Positions 25,322-36,546 of a stretch of 64,000 bases of DNA are shown one piece after another; the first letter of the stretch is position 1; every line of letters starts with the position of its first letter. The stretch spans positions 186,001 to 250,000 of the forward strand of contig CAWBSR010000001.1 of the NCBI GenBank assembly GCA_963791545.1, written 5' to 3'. The notes beneath the pieces are model-generated. The model was given only the letters and a program-made list of their open reading frames with translations, was not told where the DNA came from and made no database searches. Both the position numbers and the translations under genes were made by a program. The stretch is from JALYXV01 sp963791545 (lineage in GTDB: Bacteria > Actinomycetota > Acidimicrobiia > Acidimicrobiales > Palsa-688).

Positions 25322-25945
25322 GTGCTCAGCCCGACCCATCTACTGAACAGCTTCGGCGCGCTCGGCGTGCTTCTTATCTTGTTCGCCGAGACCGGGATTC
25401 TGCTAGGGATCGTACTGCCTGGCGACTCGCTGCTGTTCACCGCCGGTTTGCTGTCGGCCACGACGAGGAAGGGCGACGTCCATCTGAACCTGCCGGTGGT
25501 GGTGGTGGCGGCGGTGATCGGCGCCGCCGTGGGCGCCCAGGTGGGCTACCTTTTGGGCCGGAGATTCGGCCCCAGGCTGTTCCGCCGGCCCGACTCTCGG
25601 TTCTTCAAGCAAGAGTACGTGGAGCGCACCCGGGTGTATCTGGAGCGTTACGGTCCCGCCAAGGCGGTGGTGCTGGCCCGGTTCGTGCCGGTCGTGCGCA
25701 CCCTCATGAACCCCCTGGCCGGGGTGGCCGAAATCGACGCTCGGCTGTTCCTCCTGTCCAACCTGGTGGGGGCCCTGTTGTGGGGGGCGGGCGTGACGGT
25801 GGCCGGCTACTTCCTCGGCAAGTCGATCCCCAACGTGGACCACTACCTGCTGCCGATCATCGCGGTGGTCGTGCTGCTGTCGCTCATCCCAGTCGCGCTC
25901 GAGGTCAGGCGACACCGGGGGGAAAAACGCGCCCAGGCGGTCTGA
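25322..25945 (+). CDS. DedA-family membrane protein
   Basis: 207 residues from GTG 25322; the frame is open further upstream, overlapping topA. Family motifs are present: GIVLPGDSLLFTAGLLS, GYLLGRRFGP and VLARFVPVVRTLMNPLAG, with hydrophobic segments before and after. DedA/SNARE-associated proteins are thought to move lipids across the membrane and help keep the proton motive force. The RFVPxxR motif of the amphipathic helix is intact. Convergent with hppA, separated by a strong palindrome. Confidence 0.88.
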   Translation: MLSPTHLLNSFGALGVLLILFAETGILLGIVLPGDSLLFTAGLLSATTRKGDVHLNLPVVVVAAVIGAAVGAQVGYLLGRRFGPRLFRRPDSRFFKQEYVERTRVYLERYGPAKAVVLARFVPVVRTLMNPLAGVAEIDARLFLLSNLVGALLWGAGVTVAGYFLGKSIPNVDHYLLPIIAVVVLLSLIPVALEVRRHRGEKRAQAV

Positions 25946-26046
25946 CAGTCGGTGGGAGCGGGTTCGGCCGCCGCGGCTGCGGCGGGCCCGGCGGGCACCT
26001 CTGGAGCGTGGCAACAGATCCACCCCGGTCCCCGGCCCGGCCGCTT

Positions 26047-26105
26047 CCGGGAACAAGGGATCCAAAGGTGTGCTCCCCCGGCAGCCCTGGATCCCTTGTT
26101 GCCGG
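26047..26105. terminator. Long hairpin between convergent dedA and hppA
   Basis: AACAAGGGATCCA (26052-26064) and TGGATCCCTTGTT (26088-26100) are perfect inverted repeats; adding CCGG outside with one mismatch gives an 18-bp arm. The loop is 23 bases. Lies between convergent genes, so a bidirectional terminator is likely. Confidence 0.65.
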
Positions 26106-26132
26106 CGAAGCGCCCCGCTCGGTGGTGACCTG

Positions 26133-29590
<3,458 letters not shown>

Positions 29591-29594
<4 letters not shown>

Positions 29595-30319
29595 AGCGCC
29601 TGTTCCTTCCTGTGAACGTGGTCGGCGACTGCCGACGGCGTCTTCCTCACAAAGATCTGCTGGGCCACCCGCTCGCCCAAAGTGTGGTCATGGCCGGCGA
29701 CTCGTAAGACGAGAGGCCCGTCAAAGGGGTGCTTCTCCCGCACCTCGACCTCGACGCCGGGCCGGACGCCGAGCGTGTCGAGGAAGGTGATCATGTCACG
29801 GTCGGTGGAGCCCGACATGGCGACGACCGCCACATCACCGGGCTCCAGCGCGTACAGCGACGGCATGGCGGGGATCTCGGTCACCTCGGGTTCGGGGATC
29901 GGGAAACCGTGGGGACAGGTCGATGGACTGCGCAGGGCGAGAAAGAGCCGGTCCTCCACCTCCTGGGGCAGTTCGTGCTCGAAGCTCGGGGCCAGCCGGT
30001 CGGCTTCGTTCCAGGCGTAGCCCAGCACATCGGACAAGAAGCGTTCCACGATGCGGTGGCGGCGGATTACCGCCACTGCAATCTGGCGCCCGGAAGCGGT
30101 GAGCTCCACCCCTCGGTAGCGGGTGTAGTCGGCCAGGCCCCGGTCGGCCAGGCGCTTCACCAACGCCGTCATGGTCCCGGGCGTGACGCCGAGGGCGTCG
30201 GCCAAATCCCCGGTGTGGGCGGTGGGGGCCGCCATCCCCGCCCCGGTCCCCTGCCCCGAGGTCTGGCGATAGATCGCCTTCAAGGTTTCGCGTTCGGATT
30301 TTGTAAGAGCGCTATCCAT
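29591..30319 (-). CDS. DtxR/MntR-family metal-dependent regulator
   Basis: 242 residues from ATG 30319. Winged helix at the start (TKSERETLKAIYRQTSG, GDLADALGVTPGTMTALVKRLADRGL), then the dimerisation/metal domain (LTASGRQIAVAVIRRHRIVERFL, LAPSFEHELPQEVEDRL, CPHGFPIP), then an SH3-like FeoA domain (LEPGDVAVVAMSG, GVRPGVEVEVREK). His and Glu/Cys residues of the metal sites are present. Its TGA overlaps the ATG of hppA, so the two are co-translated. This pairing of a metal regulator with a pyrophosphatase is unusual. An inverted repeat overlies its own promoter region. Confidence 0.88.
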
Positions 30320-30332
30320 GACTTTGGCCGCC

Positions 30333-30347
30333 GAAACTGTAAGTTTC
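30333..30347. promoter_or_regulatory. Candidate operator upstream of the DtxR-hppA operon
   Basis: GAAACT-gta-AGTTTC is a perfect 6+3+6 inverted repeat, 14 bases upstream of the DtxR ATG. Probably recognised by the DtxR-like protein for autoregulation; not tested. Confidence 0.45.
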
Positions 30348-30387
30348 AGGACACCAAAATGTCAAGAGGCGGGGGGCAAACAGCGGG

Positions 30388-31083
30388 TTAACAGCCGCCC
30401 CGTTGCTGCTGGCGCAAGGCGCGGAAGTGCTCTGCGCCCACGGTGATGAAGACCGCCTCGGCCTCGGCGGTACGGAGGTCGCCCGCCCACAGCTCGCCTC
30501 GGGTCCTGACCTTGCGGCCGTCAATGCCCGCCAGGGTCCCGATGAACCGCAGCTCCTGGTGCAGCGGGGTCGGGGCGAGGTAGCGCACCGTGAGTGTCCC
30601 CGTCATGCCCAGGTCCTCCGAGGCGGCCTGGACCATCCCCAGGACATCATCGAAGCAGGCTGCGATGAACCCGCCATGGACGCAGCCGGGCGGCCCTTCG
30701 TACGCCTCACCGAAGGTCGCCCGCCCGATCAGCTGGCCGTCGACGACTTCAACGGTGAGTGGCGGGGCGAGCGGGTTGGCCCGGCCGAGGAGGGGGGCAA
30801 ACTCGAAGAAGGCGGTCGGGTACCCTGCCGCCGGGTCGTGCTGCTCGGCCACACCCCGGTACAGGCCCCCATGGTCGTGGGCCGCCAGCCGGGTGGCCAG
30901 CACCTCGACCTGATCGGCGGCCGCCGCCAGTGCCTCGGCGGGAGCGGCCGTGGAGACCAGGCGGTCGATCACCAGGCGAAGGGCGGCGCCCAGCCGCCGG
31001 GCTTGCGCGGCCGCCGGGGTGGGGGCTGCCCCGTAGGTGGCCTCCAGCCATGTTCCGACCAGGTCGAACCGCGGCGTCACCAC
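30388..31083 (-). CDS. PaaI-type hotdog thioesterase
   Basis: 231 residues from GTG 31083. The C-terminal half is a hotdog fold: GPPGCVHGGFIAACFDDVLG with the HGG motif, GTLTVRYLAPTPLHQEL and RFIGTLAGIDGRKVRT. The N-terminal about 100 residues are helical and not part of the canonical fold. Expected to hydrolyse an acyl-CoA; substrate unknown. Lies between the RsbW-like gene (21 bases upstream) and the DtxR gene in the same direction. Confidence 0.8.
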   Translation of the reverse strand: MVTPRFDLVGTWLEATYGAAPTPAAAQARRLGAALRLVIDRLVSTAAPAEALAAAADQVEVLATRLAAHDHGGLYRGVAEQHDPAAGYPTAFFEFAPLLGRANPLAPPLTVEVVDGQLIGRATFGEAYEGPPGCVHGGFIAACFDDVLGMVQAASEDLGMTGTLTVRYLAPTPLHQELRFIGTLAGIDGRKVRTRGELWAGDLRTAEAEAVFITVGAEHFRALRQQQRGGC

Positions 31084-31104
31084 CGGCTACCCCGGTCGCT
31101 CCGC

Positions 31105-31581
31105 TTAGTCGAGATCGTCGGAGCCGAACTCCTCGGGCGGGTGGAGTTCCAGCGGCTCGCCGTAGACGGTCATCCGCACCGAGGTGCCCTCAGGCGAGGA
31201 CGCGAACTGGACGTCGTCGACCAATGTCCGGATTAGCGGGATGCCGAGGCCCCGCTCGAAATTGAGCCGCTCGGGATCGGTGACCGGCGGGTGGGACGGC
31301 AGGTCGTTGGGATCGAATCCTGGTCCCTCGTCGGCGACGTTGACCTCCAGCCTCTCGTCGTCATCGAGCACCAAGATCTTCACCCGCTCGTCCAAACGGC
31401 CGTCGGCGGAGCCATAGGCCTCGATGGCGTTGGTGCACGCCTCGGACACCGCCAGTTTGAGGTCGTCGATCCGGTCGTCGGGCAGATTGCGCCGCGACGA
31501 CGCAATGGACGAGACGACCAGGCGGGCGATGGCGATGTACTCCGCACTGGCCGGGATCTCAAGTTCGAGGATCATCTCCAT
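31105..31581 (-). CDS. RsbW-type anti-sigma factor / serine kinase
   Basis: 158 residues from ATG 31581. GHKL ATP-binding fold: N-box LAVSEACTNAIEA, G1 box DEGPGFDP and G2 box ERGLGIPLIRTL. The N-terminal segment IPASAEYIAIARLVVSSIAS is the usual sensor strand/helix. Such proteins bind a sigma factor or phosphorylate an STAS antagonist. The adjacent upstream STAS gene is its likely substrate, making a partner-switch pair. No sigma factor is adjacent. Confidence 0.88.
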   Translation of the reverse strand: MEMILELEIPASAEYIAIARLVVSSIASSRRNLPDDRIDDLKLAVSEACTNAIEAYGSADGRLDERVKILVLDDDERLEVNVADEGPGFDPNDLPSHPPVTDPERLNFERGLGIPLIRTLVDDVQFASSPEGTSVRMTVYGEPLELHPPEEFGSDDLD

Positions 31582-31614
31582 GGGTCGGGGCGCCGGGGCT
31601 GCGGGACGGGCCCG

Positions 31615-31953
31615 CTAGCCGGCGGCGGCGGCGGCAACTGAGTCGTGGATCGCGAAGACCTTGGTGAGGCCGGTGATCTCGAACACTTTCAATATCCGCT
31701 GCTGGGTGCAGACCAACCCCAGATCACCGTCGTGACTACGCAGCCGTTTGAGCCCACCGACGAGCACGCCGAGGCCGGTGGAGTCGAGGAAATCGACGCC
31801 CTCCAGGTCCACGATGATCTGGTGCTTGCCCTGGCTGACCAGCTCGACCAGCTTTTCACGCAACCGCGGAGCGGTGTAGACGTCGACTTCACCTTTCACC
31901 GCCAACACGGTGTACGGGGGGTGAGTGTCGTCTACCTCGAGACCAAGATCCAT
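31615..31953 (-). CDS. STAS-domain anti-anti-sigma factor
   Basis: 112 residues from ATG 31953. The whole protein is an STAS domain: VKGEVDVYTAPRLREKL, then IIVDLEGVDFLDSTGLGVLVGGL. The Ser in DSTGLG is the phosphorylation site seen in SpoIIAA/RsbV. The downstream kinase gene follows after 33 bases, so this is the antagonist of the RsbW-like protein. Which sigma factor is governed is not visible. Confidence 0.9.
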   Translation of the reverse strand: MDLGLEVDDTHPPYTVLAVKGEVDVYTAPRLREKLVELVSQGKHQIIVDLEGVDFLDSTGLGVLVGGLKRLRSHDGDLGLVCTQQRILKVFEITGLTKVFAIHDSVAAAAAG

Positions 31954-32005
31954 CCTGTGGTGTCCTCCTCGAACCGGCGTCGGGCACTAAGTTACCGCGG
32001 CGCGG

Positions 32006-32674
32006 TCAACTCTCCTCACCCGCCAGATAGCGGATGCGCTTGGCCACGTTGACGGCATGGTCACCGAGGCGTTCGTAGAAGCGAGCGACGAGGGCCATGT
32101 CCATGGCGACCGGAACCCGGGTCTTCCCCGATGCCAGCTCCGCGGTCAGGTTGACGTGGAGGTCGTCCATCTCCTCGTCACGGTCGTCGAGCCGTCCGTA
32201 GCACAGCGGGTCCCGCTCGAACCAGGCGTCGGAGACGGTGTGCCACATCTCGGTGCCGACCGTTCCCATCTGGGCAATGAGGCCCCGGGTGCGCGGTGTC
32301 AGGTCGTCGATCAGGCCCGGCAGGGCCCGGCGGGCGATGTGTTCGACCAGGTCGTGGCTGCGCTCGAGTTCCGGCACGATGCGCAGCACCGACAGCAAGA
32401 AGCGCAGGTCGGTGGCGACGGGGCTCTGCAGCGCCAGCTCCTGGTTGACCAGGTGCTCGATGTCAACGTAGAGGGAGTCGATCAGGGAATCACGCTCGAC
32501 CACGACGCGCCCCGCCTCCCGATCCCCAGACAATAGAGCCTCGGTGGCGGCGGCAATACCCTCGCCGACCAGAGCGAAGAGCTGCACGACCTTGTCGTTG
32601 ATCTCCTCCAACTTGCGGTGATAGCGCTGGCGCAATTCGGTGGAGGGGGTTGCGGCCGCGCCCACGTTCGCCAT
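32006..32674 (-). CDS. phoU: PhoU-family phosphate regulator
   Basis: 222 residues from ATG 32674; upstream extensions have no homology. Two helical PhoU repeats: RQRYHRKLEEINDKVVQL, ERDSLIDSLYVDIEH, LRIVPELERSHDLVEHIARR, and a second set with the motif ERLGDHAVNVAKRI. The E/DxxxD metal-binding motifs are present in both repeats. In bacteria PhoU links the Pst transporter to a phosphate-sensing kinase; no Pst genes are in the window. The STAS gene starts 52 bases downstream. Confidence 0.9.
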   Translation of the reverse strand: MANVGAAATPSTELRQRYHRKLEEINDKVVQLFALVGEGIAAATEALLSGDREAGRVVVERDSLIDSLYVDIEHLVNQELALQSPVATDLRFLLSVLRIVPELERSHDLVEHIARRALPGLIDDLTPRTRGLIAQMGTVGTEMWHTVSDAWFERDPLCYGRLDDRDEEMDDLHVNLTAELASGKTRVPVAMDMALVARFYERLGDHAVNVAKRIRYLAGEES

Positions 32675-32742
32675 GAGCACCAGGGTACCCAGCTGGGCAT
32701 CCACTAACCGGGCCCGACCCGGTAGGGGGGACCCTCGAGTGC

Positions 32743-33987
32743 TCAGGCTTCGGGGTCGAGGGCCTCGAGCGGTGTCGGGCGGCGGACCTCGGCCCGCAGC
32801 CACAGCCCGTGGAGGGCGATGACAGCCACAAGAAGGCCGGCGCCGATCACGGCGATGGTGCCGACCGACGTCTTGCCCTTATGGGGGGCGACCGGCGGCG
32901 CCGATAAGGCGGTGGGGTCACCCGCGATGGTCGTGGAGGCCTGGCCGTACGGCAGCAGGGGCTGGAATCCGGGATCGGAGGCGTTGGCGGGGTTGTCGCC
33001 GCTCAGCGCGGGACGGGTGCCCGGGGTGGAGTGGAAGACGCCGCCGGCACCGATGCCGGCACCCAGCCTGCCCGGTGTCGGCTTGGGGATGAATCCGGGG
33101 GGACCGAGCGGCGGAAGCGTGGTGCCGGTGCGCACGGTCGTGGTCGTGGCAGGAGGCCCGGCAACAGTGACCGGAGCACTCGGGGCGCTGGAGGCGCTGG
33201 ATTTCTCGGAAGCGGGGTCATAGTTCGCGCCCCATCGGACCGCCACCACGTGGTAGCTGAACTTCCCACCCCCCGAGGTGCTGTCCACGCACGAGATGTC
33301 GCCAGCCGGCGGGGGCGGGTAGTTGGAAACCTGGCACGCCTGGCTCCCGTCGTTGCGAAAGACCCGGTAACCCGCCAAGTCAGGCTCCGGGCTGGGGGTG
33401 AAGCTCACCTTCACGGTGGCTGAGGTCGTGTCCACCGTTGCCTTGACATTGGTCGGCGGGGTGGGCGGGTTGACGACCGCGGTCGTCCCGGAGATGTTGC
33501 CGCTGTTGCACCCGATAACGCCAATGGCGCAGTCGTTGGCGGTTCCGACGACGCCGTAGGTCCCGTTCAGCACGTACCCGTTGACCATCAAATCGGCCGG
33601 CCAGTCGTAGGCGCAGGTGAATTTGCTTGGTCCCGACGCCACACAGGTGCCCTTGACGGTATCGCTCACCACCGGGGGTTGGGGGGCACCGGTCGGGATC
33701 GTCGTGGGCGGCGACCAGGTAATGGCCAGATAGGTGTTGCCGGAGTCGAACACGCCGGTGGTTTGGGTCCAGACGATGGTTGCCCGTTCGCCGCCCGTAC
33801 CGGCCGGGGCGACCTGAACGGTATCGGCGGTTGGTTTGCAGACCAGTTGCCCACAAGTGCCATCGTTCGCCGCCTGGGCCGTCCCCGCGGCCAGGGCGCC
33901 GAGTCCGAGGGCGCCCGCGCTGGAGGCGAAGAACAGGGCCAGGAGGCTTCGGGGCCAGCGAGCGCCCGTGGGCAAACGAGTGGCCAA
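32743..33987 (-). CDS. Secreted Fn3-like protein with C-terminal membrane anchor
   Basis: 414 residues from TTG 33987 (no ATG/GTG nearby). A Tat/Sec-like signal (RSLLALFFASSAGALGLGAL, AxA site at AQAAN) leads to a beta-rich exported region with paired cysteines (CGQLVC, CVASGPSKFTC, CAIGVIGC). An Fn3-like domain spans about 175-260 (PPTNVKATVDTTSATVKVSF, YRVFRNDG). A Pro/Thr-rich stalk ends in a membrane helix (IAVIGAGLLVAVIALHGLWL) and a short basic tail. Starts 7 bases after the sortase stop, so the two are an operon. No LPxTG or LAxTG sorting signal is visible. Confidence 0.75.
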   Translation of the reverse strand: MATRLPTGARWPRSLLALFFASSAGALGLGALAAGTAQAANDGTCGQLVCKPTADTVQVAPAGTGGERATIVWTQTTGVFDSGNTYLAITWSPPTTIPTGAPQPPVVSDTVKGTCVASGPSKFTCAYDWPADLMVNGYVLNGTYGVVGTANDCAIGVIGCNSGNISGTTAVVNPPTPPTNVKATVDTTSATVKVSFTPSPEPDLAGYRVFRNDGSQACQVSNYPPPPAGDISCVDSTSGGGKFSYHVVAVRWGANYDPASEKSSASSAPSAPVTVAGPPATTTTVRTGTTLPPLGPPGFIPKPTPGRLGAGIGAGGVFHSTPGTRPALSGDNPANASDPGFQPLLPYGQASTTIAGDPTALSAPPVAPHKGKTSVGTIAVIGAGLLVAVIALHGLWLRAEVRRPTPLEALDPEA

Positions 33988-33993
33988 GGCGGC

Positions 33994-34632
33994 TCAGGCG
34001 CTCTTCTGGGAAAGCATCTTGGCCTGGATGATGAGCCGGTGGCTGGCGGAGCCCTTGGGGGTGCAGGTCGTCAAAGTCAGCAAATGGTCGGCGCCGTTGG
34101 GACCGGCCGGCGCCGGCGGCGTCATGATGACTCCCACATCATTGGGCAGCACCACAAATGGCTTGACGTCAACCTCATAGGTGCAGCTGCCAACCGGGGT
34201 ATCCAGGATGATCTGGTCGCCCACATTGAGCTGATCCACGTTGGCGAAGGGCTTCCCATAGGTGGTCCGGTGGCCGGCGATGGGGACGTTGCCGACATCA
34301 CAGGGCAGGGCGTAGCCGGGGTAGTGGCCCGCCCCCGCCTGGAGGGCCCCCACCGAGATGCCCTCGACGACGACGACATCCACACCCAGGTTGGGGATGC
34401 GCAGCCGGGTCAGGGCGTCGCCCTCCTTGAGCTGGTGATTCCTGTAGGCATCCTTGAGCGGGGGGCTGGCCAGCTGCGAGCGCAGATGCGACTGCAGCCG
34501 GTTGTGGACGAAGTTGGTATAGATCGGTAACGCCAGCAGGGCCACGGCCACCACGATCAGCAGCGCCGTGCCGCCAGTGAGGGTCCGCCTCGCCCAGCGC
34601 TTGGCCCTCAGAAACGCGATTAGTTTGTCCAC
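33994..34632 (-). CDS. Class E-like sortase
   Basis: 212 residues from GTG 34632; a longer start at 34722 is possible. An N-terminal membrane anchor (about 17-40, TALLIVVAVALLALPIYTNF) is followed by the sortase barrel: LTRLRIPNLGVDVVVVEG, then the catalytic His in VPIAGHRTTYG, Cys in LTLTTCTPKGS and Arg in SHRLIIQ. Sortases cleave a sorting motif and attach proteins to the cell wall. Operonic with a secreted Fn3-like protein, which lacks a canonical motif, so the substrate may be elsewhere or use a non-standard signal. Confidence 0.88.
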   Translation of the reverse strand: MDKLIAFLRAKRWARRTLTGGTALLIVVAVALLALPIYTNFVHNRLQSHLRSQLASPPLKDAYRNHQLKEGDALTRLRIPNLGVDVVVVEGISVGALQAGAGHYPGYALPCDVGNVPIAGHRTTYGKPFANVDQLNVGDQIILDTPVGSCTYEVDVKPFVVLPNDVGVIMTPPAPAGPNGADHLLTLTTCTPKGSASHRLIIQAKMLSQKSA

Positions 34633-34992
34633 AGTCTCACCATCTTCACGTTGAGGCAGGATACTCGGGCGCGGTCGCGCGCCCCAGGCACCCCCTCGGC
34701 GGTCTCCCCGTTGCTTTGCCACCCTGACACAACGGTTCTGCCGTGTTCGTTAAGCAGGACATAAATGCTCCCCAAGCGAACCGCCCGAATCGGGACAAAT
34801 GAACGATCGCGAGTCGTTTCGAGAGGGGTTAAACAGCAGTGGTGAGGATGCCCTCCATGGCCAAAAAGTCGGTCAAGGATCGGGCACGAGGCCGTGCCCG
34901 GCCGCGCGGAACTGAGGGCACCGGTAACCCTCAGCCTCTTCGCCCACGCCGGGGGCAGCCCGAGGGAAGCGATTGACAGCTGTGGCGGCGGG
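34633..34992. other. Intergenic region upstream of the sortase
   Basis: 360 bases. The sortase promoter is expected here; no single -35/-10 pair stands out. A basic 39-codon plus-strand frame (34858-34977) lacks homology, and I do not call it a gene. Confidence 0.4.
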
Positions 34993-35067
34993 CTAGCCGG
35001 TCCGGAGCTTCCGGACGGCGAAGACCGTCAGACCTACCAGAGCCGCCAGGAGGATGAGCTTCTTCAT
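34993..35067 (-). CDS. 24-residue single-pass membrane microprotein
   Basis: ATG 35067 to TAG 34993 encodes MKKLILLAALVGLTVFAVRK plus LRTG: a lysine start, one hydrophobic helix and a basic end. It resembles the N-termini of very small actinobacterial membrane proteins (for example DLW-39-type proteins) but is shorter. It lies 29 bases after the stop of the preceding minus-strand gene, so may be co-transcribed. Too short for firm assignment. Confidence 0.45.
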   Translation of the reverse strand: MKKLILLAALVGLTVFAVRKLRTG

Positions 35068-35096
35068 GGCTCTCTACGGTATATGACGGCGACCGA

Positions 35097-35633
35097 TCAG
35101 GTCGTCTCGGCCCCTCGGAGCAGGAACGCCAAGCGGGCCTGATAGGACGCTGTGAGCTCACTGTCAGGATCGGGCAACGACCGGACAAGGCGCTCTCCCT
35201 CGGCCCGGTCCTCCCGATTGTCGGCCAGGACCAACGTGAGGGCCCGGATGGTCGGCCCGTCGGTGATGGCCGACGCCCGTTCGAGGTGGCCGCGGTAGGC
35301 CGCCATCTGATGCGGAAGGAGGACCCGGTACAACCCGACCAGCCGCTCCGTGGAGGTCGCCGCAGACGGCGCCAGCGCCACCAAGGCCTCCAGCCCCGGT
35401 CCCGGCGGCGTCACAAACGACTCCCCATCGATCTCTCGCAACTCGGGGAGCCGGTCCCGCCACAGGGAGGCGTGCCAGGCGTGGTGGTGGCTGGCGACCG
35501 CCAGGTGCAGCTTGACGTCGGGCTCGGGCGTCGACGGCACCCAGGCTCCGAGGAGTTCGAAAAGCCGCTCCTCCAGCCAGACGTAGCCCCCGATGATCCG
35601 AGCCGCCGCGGTCAGGGTGAGGGGGACAGTCAC
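35097..35633 (-). CDS. Conserved hypothetical protein, possibly ferritin-like helical fold
   Basis: 178 residues from GTG 35633 (TVPLTLTAAARIIGG follows); upstream frame is open but not convincing. Contains a His-rich helix KLHLAVASHHHAWHASLWRD, followed by ERLVGLYRVLLPHQMAAYRGHLERA and a last helix (DSELTASYQARLAFLL). The regular helices with His, Glu and Asp suggest a ferritin-like bundle, but I cannot confirm metal ligands. Likely in an operon with the 24-residue membrane protein. Function unknown. Confidence 0.6.
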   Translation of the reverse strand: MTVPLTLTAAARIIGGYVWLEERLFELLGAWVPSTPEPDVKLHLAVASHHHAWHASLWRDRLPELREIDGESFVTPPGPGLEALVALAPSAATSTERLVGLYRVLLPHQMAAYRGHLERASAITDGPTIRALTLVLADNREDRAEGERLVRSLPDPDSELTASYQARLAFLLRGAETT

Positions 35634-35801
35634 CTCGCGGGAGCGGGCCGGGCCACGATGCCGGCCGCGTAGGGGTGCCGCCCGTGAGGGACCAGCTGCG
35701 AACAGTCGGGTGGGGAAAGACGCCGCCGTGGGGCAGACGGTTTCAACCAGCACCTCGCCTGTATCTGTTCGAAGACGTCGCCCATCGCCGTGAGGCTAAC
35801 G

Positions 35802-35831
35802 AGCAGGGCGGCCCCTCGAGGCCGCCCTGCT
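35802..35831. terminator. Perfect 12-bp hairpin
   Basis: AGCAGGGCGGCC and GGCCGCCCTGCT pair perfectly around the loop CCTCGA. No U-tract. The region 35634-35801 beside it has no confident gene, so this may terminate the upstream 97-residue gene transcript on the minus strand. Confidence 0.55.
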
Positions 35832-36134
35832 ATGCGCATTGGATTCAGTTGTCGGCCACCACGGACCCGGGCATACCCCGAGGTTGGCGCCCGCCGTTTC
35901 ACCGCCAGTGCCGTGACTGGCGAGTGAGAGGCCGGTTCGAGTTGAGGGAAACGAGGCGACCGCGGTGGCCTACTGGAGCGGATCAGGAGTTACCCGATCC
36001 TTTCAGTGGACGGGCGGGCCATCCTCCTCTTGTGGGTGAGTCATGTCGCAGACCTCCCAAGTTTGTGCGCTTGCACCTCAGTTCTACCCCTCCCAGGGCC
36101 CGAATGCACGCGAAAATTGCCCAGGTTCGGCTGC
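35832..36134. other. Non-coding stretch
   Basis: About 300 bases with no supported gene or RNA. Contains the 3' flank of the 97-residue gene on the minus strand. Confidence 0.4.
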
Positions 36135-36428
36135 TCAGGGCTCCGGATAGAGGGCTTGGCCCTCGTTGGGCACTAAGTCCGGCCTGGCCTCCTCCGGCGT
36201 GCCCTTGTGGTGCTCCATATCGAGATCGTCGATGTCATGTCCCTCGGCCTGGCCCAGGCCACTGGTGTCGGAACCGGCTTCGGTGTCCTGGTGTTCGTGG
36301 GGCCCGGTGCTGCGACCCTCGTAGGGGGGAACCCACCCACCAGGCTCGGTATCGCCGCCGGGACGCTCCTTGAGGAGGTCACCGCGTGGGTCTTGTTGCT
36401 GCTCCAGTTGGGAAGGCTCATCCGTCAT
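36135..36428 (-). CDS. Acidic disordered hypothetical protein (97 aa)
   Basis: ATG 36428 is preceded by AAGGAGG at the right spacing, which supports a real gene. The protein is rich in Asp, Glu, Gly, Pro and Gln (MTDEPSQLEQQQDPRGDLL, GWVPPYEGRSTGPHEHQD, DIDDLDMEHHKG) with no hydrophobic core, so likely disordered. Similar small acidic proteins occur in other actinobacteria without known function. It sits alone, 118 bases downstream of the glycosyltransferase-like gene cluster's end. Confidence 0.65.
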   Translation of the reverse strand: MTDEPSQLEQQQDPRGDLLKERPGGDTEPGGWVPPYEGRSTGPHEHQDTEAGSDTSGLGQAEGHDIDDLDMEHHKGTPEEARPDLVPNEGQALYPEP

Positions 36429-36546
36429 CGTTCGTCCTCCTTAATCCCTTGCCCGCAGGGTCCGCGGCTATCCGCGGCGGCGGCAAGGGTTCGCGTCTCT
36501 GCGGTGAGGATCTACCCGATCTGCATGGGCCCCATGCCCGTGGCTG

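Noticed and set aside
34858..34977. 39-codon basic plus-strand frame
   Set aside because: No strong ribosome binding site or similarity; not supported.
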